A stretch of DNA of 64,000 bases from Isoetes taiwanensis (Eukaryota > Streptophyta > Lycopodiopsida > Isoetales > Isoetaceae). Below, piece after piece: positions 55,701-64,000 of this stretch. The number at the start of each line of letters is the position of its first letter. The stretch's first letter is position 1. Under the pieces are notes generated by a model. That model saw only the letters and a program-made list of their open reading frames with translations. It was not told the DNA's origin and did not search any database. The DNA is taken from positions 1,618,103 through 1,682,102 of the forward strand of contig JAJEKV010000137.1 of the NCBI GenBank assembly GCA_021234155.1, read 5' to 3'. The translations under genes and the position numbers were made by a program.

Positions 55701-57754
55701 CCTGGGGCCGCCACGCTAATGACCACCCTCCCCGAGCCCTGCCCCCCATCCGACCGCTGATCCTCCGCTCAGGCCCCTCTTCGGAAGGCCCAAAAGATTC
55801 CGTGATCGGTCCGAGAACTTGTCAAACCGCTGGGCGCCCCGAGGTCGGCCTTGTAGAAACCGGGCAGTTGTCTTGTCGCTCGGCACCGGGAGGTTCGAAT
55901 GGCAAATCGACCGCCAAATCGTCCGAATGGCTTAAATTACCCTAGGGAGCAAGTTACAAGGTCGGTTTTGCAAAAAGAAAGAAACACTCACGCCTCCCAG
56001 GAAAGTATCCCGCATCCACATCCTAGGCCAATTGACTACGAGTGTGATGGAAGTGAGCTACTTTGGCGCTTGAGGTCGGGTGGTCTTCCTCGCCACGGAA
56101 CTTGGTCCCCGTGGGCAACGCCGACGCTCGAGTCCATTGGCAGAGTCAAATCGCAATTCCGGAGAGGGGAGGTCGCCCGTCCGGCCCCTCGTGGCCTTGG
56201 GGAGAGGAAATTCGGGCAAGCAGCCCCGGGATTTTAGGGTCCGTGTGCTCGCGGCCAACACCCCCACTCCACGCCAAGTCACGCGCAAGGTCCCGCCTCG
56301 ACCGACAAGGAGAGGGCCTCCAAAACGAAACCCCGTGGGCTGCCGTGTTCTAGAAGGGTTTGCGCTTTGGGGCCGACTTGGTCTCGCTGCACTTGGGACC
56401 CGGGCCGAGGAGCCGCAGCCGAGAATACGGAGCAAGGGGAACCGACGGAGCGGAGTTTGGGCCCCGTCCTCCTCCGGCGTGGCAAGTAGAAGTCGGGGGG
56501 CTTTTGCAAAGGCAAGACATTCATAAATTCGCAATTAATGCATTGTACCTAAAATAAATTCTGATTTTTGCCACCTGGAATCCTAATCCATTTCCAAAGA
56601 CAGCCCAATTTTCTAAATTTTCTGAGAAGGTCTAGGTCAAAGGGTTAGCATTAGAACGGCCGGGGCAGCCCGCTGTGGCAACCGAGCCGCACCCTTCCCC
56701 AAGTCAAACGAGGCCAGACCTTGCAGCCATCCCTCACAAGAGGGGAGAGTCCCACCCCAAGAGGCGGATCCAAAAGTTCCCCGAGGCAGCCCTTTCCCCG
56801 GCAGCGCCCTGGGCTGACGCTTAATGACCACCTCCCGAGCCCGTTCCCCTATCCCACCGCTGATCCTCCGCTCAGGGGCCCCCCTTCGAAGGCCCAAAAA
56901 GATTCCAGATCGGGTCCGAGAACTTGTCAAACCGCTGGGCGCCCCGAGGTCGGCCTTGTAGAAACCGCAGTTGTCTTGTCGCTCGGCACCGGGAGGTTCC
57001 GAATGGCAAATCGACCCCGCCAAATCGTCCTAATGGCTAAATTACCCTAGGGAGCAAGTTACAAGGTCGGTTTTGCAAAAAGAAAGAAACACTCACGCCT
57101 TCCACGACAAGATCCCGCATCCACATCCTAGGCCAATTGACTACGAAAGTGTGATGGAAGTGAGCTACTTTGGCGCTTCTTGAGGTCGGGTGGTCTTCTC
57201 GCCACGGACTTGGTTCCTGTGGCAACGCCGACGCTTGAGTCCATTGGCAGAGTCAAATCGCATTCCCGAGAGGGGAGGTCGCCTGGCCCGGCCCCCCTGT
57301 GGCCTTGGGGAGAGGAAATTCGGGGCAAGCAGCCCGGGGATTTTAGGGTCCGTGGCTCAAGGCCAACACCCCCACTCCACGCCAAGTCACGCACAAGGTC
57401 CCCCCGACCGACAAGGAGAGGGCCTCCAAAACGAAACCCCGTGGGCTGCCGTGTTCTAGAAGGGTTTATGCTTTGGGGCCGACTTGGTCTCTTGCACTTG
57501 GGACCCGGGCCGAGAAGCCGCAGCCGAGAATATGGAGCAAGGGGAACCGACGGAGCGAGTTTGGGCCCCGTCCTCCTCCCCGGTGGCAAGTAGAAGTCGG
57601 GGGGCTTTTGCAAAGGGCAAGACATTCATAAATTCGCAATTAATGCATTGTACTAAAAATAAATTCTGATTTTTTGCCAGCTGGATTCCTAACCCATCTC
57701 CAAAGACACAGCCCAATTTTCAAATTTTCGAGAAGGTCTAGGTCAAAGGGTTAG

Positions 57755-58300
57755 CTAAGGTCAAAGGAATGGAGTTTGTGGGATCGCTTGTAACCGGGTT
57801 GACCTTGGCCCAAGTCAAACGAGGCCGACTTGGTCTAAGATTGCATTGAGAATATAAGATCATAACTATTAGAATGAAGATAAATGATTACGTAAAAGCA
57901 TCATAACTACTAGAATGAAGATAAATGATTACCCTCCAAAAAGACTAGTGCGGGTTGGGGGAGGGGGGGGGTTAGATTTGGTTGCTTGTGATGATGGTTG
58001 TGTTTCAAAGATTCAAGGCATATGGATAGCGAGAATGCCCTTGTTCAACGGACCGCCCCCCAAAGCTATTTGACATGGATGGCATAATTAACTTGTAATG
58101 AACTCAATGGCAATCGCAAGCAACTTCCTCCGAGTTTAGGGTCCCAGCTCAAGGCCAACACCCCCACCCATGTCAAGATACTGCAAGGTCCCACCAAATC
58201 CGACAAGGAGAGGGCCCGTGATCCAAATCCTAAACCCAATTGACTCTGCCGATTGATGGAAGGGTTTTGCTTTGGGAGGTCGGGTGGTCTTCTCGCCACG
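57755..58300 (+). repeat. variant (B-type) part of satellite unit 5
   Basis: After GTCAAAGGGTTAG the standard unit is replaced by an AT-richer stretch: GCATTGAGAATATAAG, a tandem TAGAATGAAGATAAATGATT pair, and GATGATGGTTGTGTTTC. A diverged second copy of the TTAGGGTCC...GGAGAGGGCC segment follows before the normal sequence resumes near GGTCGGGTGGTCTTC. Confidence 0.8.
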
Positions 58301-61300
58301 TAACTTGGTCCCTAGGGCAACGCCGACGCTCAGTCCATTGGCAGAGCCAAATCGCAGCTCCTCGAGAGAGGGAGGTCGCCCGTCCGGCCCCTGTGGCCTT
58401 GGGGAGAGGGAAATTCGGGCAAGCAGCCGGGATTTTAGGGTCCGCGGTTCAAGGCCAACACCCCCACTCCACGCCAAGTCACGCCGCAAGGTCCCGCCTC
58501 GACCGACAAGGAGAGGGCCTCCAAAACGAAAACCCCGTGGGCTGCCGTGTTCTAGAAGGGTTTGGCGCTTTGGGGGCCGGTGACTTGGTCCAAGGTAACT
58601 TGGGACCCGGGCCGAGGAGCCGCAGCCGGTGAATACGGAGCAAGGGGAACTGACGGAGCCGAGTTTGGGCCTGTCCTCCTCCCCGATGGGCAAGTAGAAG
58701 TCGGGGGCTTTTGCAAAGGGCAAGACATTCATAAATTCGCAATTAATGCATTGTACGAAAATAAATTCTGATTTTTTTTGCCAGCTGGAATCCTAATCCA
58801 TTTCCAAAGACACAGCCCAATTTTTTCTAAATTTTCTGAGAAGGTCTAGGTCAAAGGGTTAGCATTAGAACGGCCGGGGCAGCCCGCTGGTGGCAACCGA
58901 AATGCACCCTTCCCCAAGTCAAACGAGGCCAGACCTTGCAGGATCCTCACAAGAGGGGAGAGTCCCACCCCAAGAGGCGGGATCCAAAAAGTTCCCCGAG
59001 GCAGCCCTTTCCCTCGGGAATGAAGATGGGCCGACGCTAATGACCACCCTCCCGGAGCCCGGTTCTATCCCACCGCTGATCCTCCGCTCGGGGCCCTCTT
59101 CGAAGGCCCAAAAGATTCCAGATCGGGTCCGAGAACTTGTCAAACCATGGGCGCCCCGAGGTCGGCCTTGTAGAAAACCGCAGTTGTCTTGTCGCTCGCA
59201 CCGGGGAGGTTCGAATGGCAAATCGACCCCGCCAAATCGTCCCGAATGGCTAAATTACCCTAGGGAGCAAGTTACAAGGTCGGTTTTTGCAAAAGAAAGA
59301 AACACTCACGCCTTCCACGACAAGATCCCGCATCCACATCCTAGGCCAATTGACTACGAAAGTGTGATGGAAGTGAGCTACTTTGGCGCTTCTTGAGGTC
59401 GGGTGGTCTTCCTCGCCACGGAACTTGGTTCCTGTGGCAACGCCGACGCTTCCGAGTCCATTGGCGAGTCAAATCGCGATTCCCGAGAGGGAGGTCGCCC
59501 GTCCGGCCCCCGTGGCCTTGGGGAGAGGAAATTCGGGCAAGCAGCCGGGATTTTAGGGTCCGTGGCTCAAGGCCAACACCCCCACTCCACGCCAAGTCAC
59601 GGGCAAGGTCCCGCCTCCGACCGACAAGGAGAGGGCCTCCAAAACGTAAACCCCGTGGGCTGCCGTGTTCTAGAAGGGTTTGGCGCTTTTGGGGGCCGAG
59701 ACTTGGTCTGCTGCACTTGGGACCGGGCCGAGAAGCCGCAGCCGAGAATACGGAGCAAGGGGAACCGACGGAACGGAGTTTGGGCCTGTCCTCCTCCCCG
59801 ATGTGGCAAGTAGAAGTCGGGGGCGCTGGCAAAGGGCAAGACATTCATAAATTCGCAATTAATGCATTGTACTAAAATAAATTCTGATTTTTTTGCCACT
59901 GATTCCTAACCCATCTCCAAAGACACAGCCCAATTTTTCGAAATTTTCGAGAAGGTCTAGGTCAAAGGGTTAGATTAGAACGGGTCGGGCAGCCCGCTGT
60001 GGCAACCGAGCCGGCACCCTTCCCCAAGTCAAACGAGGCCGACCTTGCAACATCCCTCACAAGAGGGGAGAGTCCCACCCCAAGAGGCGGGATCCAAAAA
60101 GTTCCCCGAGGCAGCCCTTCCTCCCGCAGCGCCCCGGGCTGTCAGACGCTAATGACCACCCTCCCGAGCCCTTGCCCCCATCCGGACCGCTGATCCTCCG
60201 CTCAGGGCCCCTTCGAAGGCCCAAAAGATTCCAGATCGGTCCGGAGAACTTGTCAAACCGCTGGGCGCCCCGAGGTCGGCCTTGTAGAAACCGCAGTTGT
60301 CTTGTCGCTCGGGCACCGGGAGGCTCGAATGGCAAATCGACCCCCCGCCAAATCGTCCGAATGGCGAAATTACCCTAGGGAGCAAGTTACAAGGTCGGTT
60401 TTGCAAAAGAAAGAAACACTCACGCCTCCACGAAAGTATCCCCGCATCCACATCCTAGGCCAATTGACTACGAAAGTGATGGAAGTGAGCTACTTTGGCT
60501 TCTTGGAGGTCGGGTGGTCTTCCGCCACGGAACTTGGTCCCCGTGGCAACGCCGACGCTCGAGTCCATTGGCGAGTCAAATCGCAATTCCGAGAGGGAGG
60601 TCGCCCGTCCGGCCCCGTGGCCTTGGGGAGAGGAAATTCGGGCAAGCAGCCCGGGGATTTTAGGGTCCGGTGGCTCAAGGCCAACACCCCCACTCCACGC
60701 CAAGTCACGGGCGCAAGGTCCCGCCCCTCCGACCGACAAGGAGAGGGCCTCCAAAACGAAAACCCCGTGGGGTGCCGTGTTCTAGAAGGGTTTGCATTTT
60801 GGGGCCGAGACTTGGTCTGCTGCACTTGGGACTGGCCGAGGAGCCGCAGCCGGTGAATACGGAGCAAGGGGAACTGACGGAGCGGAGTTTGGGCCTGTCC
60901 TCCTCCGATGTGGCAAGTAGAAGTCGGGGGCGCTTTTGGTAAAGGGCAAGACATTCATAAATTCGCAATTAATGCATTGTACCTAAAAATAAATTCTGAT
61001 TTTTGCCACCTGGAATCCTAATCCATTTCCAAAGACACAACCCCAATTTTCTAAATTTTCGGAGAAGGTCTAGGTCAAAGGGTTAGATTAGAACGGCCGG
61101 GCAGCCCGCTGTGGCAACCGAGCCGGCACCTTCCCCAAGTCAAACGAGGCCAGACCTTGCAACATCCCTCACAAGAGGGGAGAGTCCCACCCCAAGAGGC
61201 GGATCCAAAAGTTCCCCGAGGCAGCCCTTCCCGGCAGCGCCTCGGGCTGACGCCAATGACCACCCTCCCGAGCCCGGGCTCCCTATCCGACCGCTGATCC

Positions 61301-62198
61301 TCCGCTCAGGGCCCCTTCTTCGAAGGCCCAAAAGATTCCGTGATCGGCCCGGAGAACTTGTCAAACCGCTGGGCGCCCCGAGGTCGGCCTTGTAGAAACC
61401 GCAAGTTGTCTTGTCGCTCGGGCACCGGGAGGTTCGAATGGCAAATCGACTCCCCGCCAAATCGTCCTAATGGCGAAAATTACCCTAGGGAGCAAGTTAC
61501 AAGGTCGGTTTTGCAAAAGAAAGAAACACTCACGCCTTTCCACGACAAGATCCCCGCATCCACATCCTAGGCCAATTGACTACGAAAGTGTGATGGAAGT
61601 GAGCTACTTTGGCGCTTCTTGAGGTCGGGTGGTCTTCGCCACGAACTTGGTTCCCCAGGCAACGCCGACGCTAGAGTCCATTGGCAGAGTCAAATCGCGA
61701 TTCCCGAGAGGGGGAGGTCGCCTCGGCCCGGCCCCTGTGGCCTTTGGGAGAGGAAATTCGGGCAAGCAGCCTCGGGGATTTTAGGGTCCGGTGGCTCAAG
61801 GCCAACACCCCCACTCCACGTCAAGTCACGGCGCAAGGTCCCCCCCGAATCTGACAAGGAGAGGGCCTCCAAAACGTAAACCCAGTGGGTTGCCAGGTTC
61901 TAGAAGGGTTTGCGTTTTGGGGGCCGAGACTTGGTCTCTTGCACTTGGGACCCGGCCGAGAAGCCGCAGCCGGTAGAATATGGAGCAAGGGGAACTGACG
62001 AGCGGAGTTTGGGCCTGTCCTCCTCCGATGTGGCAAGTAGAAGTCGGGGGCTTTGCAATGGCAAGACATTCATAAATTCGCAATTAATGCATTGTACCTA
62101 AAAAATAAATTCTCGATTTTTGCCACCGATTCCTAACCCATCTCCAAAGACACGTTCCCAATTTTTCAAATTTTCGAGAAGGTCTAGGTCAAAGGGTT

Positions 62199-62750
62199 AG
62201 CTAAGGTCAAAGGAATGGAGTTTGTGGGATCGTTGTACTTGGGGTTGACCTTGGCTCGCTGGACGTTATACTTGGTCTAAGATTGCATTGAGAATATAAG
62301 CATCATAACTATTAGAATGAAGATAAATGATTACGTAAAATTCCGGCATAACTACTAGAATGAAGATAAATGATTACGTAAAAGCAAAAGACTAGTGCGG
62401 GGTTGGGGGCTTAGATTTGGTTGCTTGTGATGATGGTTGTGTTTCAAAGATCAAGGCATATGGATAGCTTGAGAATGCCCTTGTTCAACGGACTGCCCCC
62501 CTAAAAGCTATTTGACATGGATGGCATAATTAACTTGTAATGAACTGAATTCGGCAAGCAACTTCCCGGAGTTTAGGGTCCCAAAGGCGCCAACACCCCC
62601 ACTCCATGTCAAGATACGCAAAAGAAAGTCCCACCAAATCTCCACAAGGAGAGGGCCTCCGAAACGTAAACCCTGTGACTTGCCAGATTCTAGAAGGGTT
62701 TTTGTTTTGGGAGCCGAGTTTTGGTCTTCTGGCCACAGAACTTGGTCCCT
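62199..62750 (+). repeat. variant (B-type) part of satellite unit 9
   Basis: It shows the same replacement as at 57,755-58,300, including the doubled TAGAATGAAGATAAATGATT and the second TTAGGGTCC...GGAGAGGGCC segment, here followed by a diverged CGTAAACCCTGTGACTTGCC. The two variant units start about 4.44 kb apart, which is four standard units. Confidence 0.8.
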
Positions 62751-64000
62751 AGGGCAACGTCGACGTTCTGAGTCCATTGGCAGAGTCAAATCGCAGCTCC
62801 GGAGAGGGGAGGTCGCCCGTCCGTCCCCAGGGCCTTGGGGAGAGGAAATTCGGGGCAAGCAGCTTCCGGGGATTTTAGGGTCCGTGGTTTCAAGGCCAAC
62901 ACCCCCACTCCACGCCAAGTCACAGCCAAGGTCCCGCCTGACCGACAAGGAGAGGGCCTCCAAAAACGTAAAACCCCGTGGGTTGCCGTGTTCTAGAAGG
63001 GTTTGCGCTTTGGGGCCGAGACTTGGTCTGTTGCACTTGGGACTCCGGCCGAGGAGCTGCAGCCGAGAATACGGAGCAAGGGGAACTGACGGAGCGGAGT
63101 TTGGGCCTGTCCTCCCGATGTGGCAAGTAGAAGTCGGGGGCTTTTGCAAAGGGCAAGACATTCATAAATTCGCAATTAATGCATTGTACTAAAATAAATT
63201 CTGATTTTTGCCAGCTGGAATCCTAATCCATTTCCAAAGACAGCCCAATTTTCTAAATTTTCGGAGAAGGTCTAGGTCAAAGGGTTAGCATTAGAATCGG
63301 CTCCAAGGCAGCCCGCTGCGTATAAACCGAAGCCGGCACCCTTCCCCAAGTCAAACGAGGCCAGACCTTTGCAGGATCCCTCACAAGAGGGGAGAGTCCG
63401 ACCCCAAGAGGCGGATCCAAAAAAGTTCCCCGGCAGCCCCTTCCCCGGGCAGCGCCCCTCGGGCTGCACGCCAATGACCACCTCCCGAGCCCGGCCCCTA
63501 TCCCAATCGCTGATCCTCCCGCTCGTGGGGCCCCTCTTCGAAAGGCCCAAAAGATTCCAGATCGTCCGGAGAACTTGTCAAACCGCTGGGCCCCCGAGGT
63601 CGGCCTTGTAGAAACCGGCAGCAGTCTTGTCGCTCGGCACCGGGGAGGCTCGAATGGCAAATCGACCCCGCCAAATCGTCCCTAATGGCGAAATTACCCC
63701 CTAGGGAGCAAGTTACAAGGTCGGTTTTGCAAAAGAAAGAAACACTCACGCCTCCACGACAAGATCCCGCATCCACATCCTAGGCCAATTGACTACGAAA
63801 GTGTGATGGAAGTGAGCTACTTTGGCTTGGAGGTCGGGTGGTCTTCGCCACGGAACTTGGTCCCCGTGGCAACGCCGACGCTCGAAGGCCATTGGCGAGT
63901 CAAATCGCCATTCCGAGAGGGGAGGTCGCCCGTCCGGCCCCCCGTGGCCTTGGGGAGAGGAAATTCGGGCAAGCAGCCCGGGGATTTTAGGGTCCGCGTT

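Larger units (their letters stand above)
52741..64000 (+). repeat. GC-rich satellite, about 1.1-kb unit, at least ten units, runs off the window
   Basis: The landmark CATTCATAAATTCGCAATTA recurs at about 53,189, 54,310, 55,409, 56,517, 57,623, 58,726, 59,841, 60,949, 62,067 and 63,157, giving spacings of 1,090-1,121 bp. Most of the unit is GC-rich. One AT-rich island (GCAATTAATGCATTGTA, then AAAATAAATT) marks each repeat. Neighbouring units differ mainly by 1-3 base indels, often next to CG or in C and G runs. The many open frames on both strands are not conserved in frame from unit to unit, so no protein is supported. No rRNA or tRNA signature was seen in the unit. It could be a centromeric, pericentromeric or spacer-type satellite. 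Confidence 0.9.

Noticed and set aside
52741-64000. Many open reading frames of 60-200 codons on both strands of the satellite
   Set aside because: They overlap in several frames, start and stop at different places in each unit, and are broken by unit-specific indels. High GC alone removes stop codons, so no coding selection is visible.
52741-64000. CRISPR-like or other short-spacer array
   Set aside because: The repeat unit is about 1.1 kb and continuous, with no unique spacers, and the sequence is a plant nuclear satellite.

Overview
The window is nuclear DNA of a land plant. It has TTTAGGG-type telomere repeats, GT-AG spliceosomal introns, a plant B3 domain, plant-type Ty1/copia, Ty3/gypsy, CACTA and L1-like elements, tRNA-derived SINEs, and an eight-exon gene for a mitochondrial-type LpxB. 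The species cannot be fixed from sequence alone. The density of decayed transposons and the very low gene content suggest a large repeat-rich genome, and the region looks like pericentromeric or other heterochromatin.

Layout. At 0-3.1 kb there is a SINE, an LTR-like block, the tail of a pogo transposase, the 3' half of a copia element and part of a SET-like gene. At 3.3-8.5 kb there is an interstitial telomere tract, short tandem repeats and two clusters of CpG-rich palindromes that bracket fragments of a B3 transcription factor and a SNF2 helicase. At 8.5-12 kb there are remains of L1-like LINEs. At 12.6-15 kb there are four fold-back or MITE-like hairpins. LpxB lies at 15.2-17.9 kb on the minus strand and is the only apparently intact host gene. 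At 19-24 kb there is a GSK3 retro-pseudogene, a SWIM-finger fragment and a LINE ORF1. A Ty3/gypsy element (minus strand) occupies 24.2-27.3 kb and a 5'-truncated LINE with its poly(A) tail 27.3-30.6 kb. At 30.6-38 kb two block families (A and B) are duplicated in swapped order, with a 1.45-kb GC-rich insertion in one copy. The interval 38-42 kb is nearly empty. A pogo transposase interrupted by a copia LTR and gag-pol fills 42.3-48.0 kb, and a decayed CACTA transposase 48.1-52.0 kb. From 52.7 kb to the window end there is a GC-rich satellite of about 1.1 kb per unit, with a divergent unit recurring four units apart.

The strongest structural inference is that the copia half at 43.6-48.0 kb and the copia half at 1.2-2.4 kb are one insertion. 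Both outer flanks carry the target duplication AGATA and the interrupted pogo reading frame continues from one flank into the other. Inverting about 2,360-48,032 would restore the copia element, the pogo transposase and the SET-like frame at once. Either a 45.7-kb inversion occurred in the genome, or the assembly joined two pieces in the wrong orientation.

LpxB would make a lipid-A-type disaccharide precursor in mitochondria. The remaining coding sequence is mobile-element or pseudogene material broken by stops, frameshifts and small tandem duplications.
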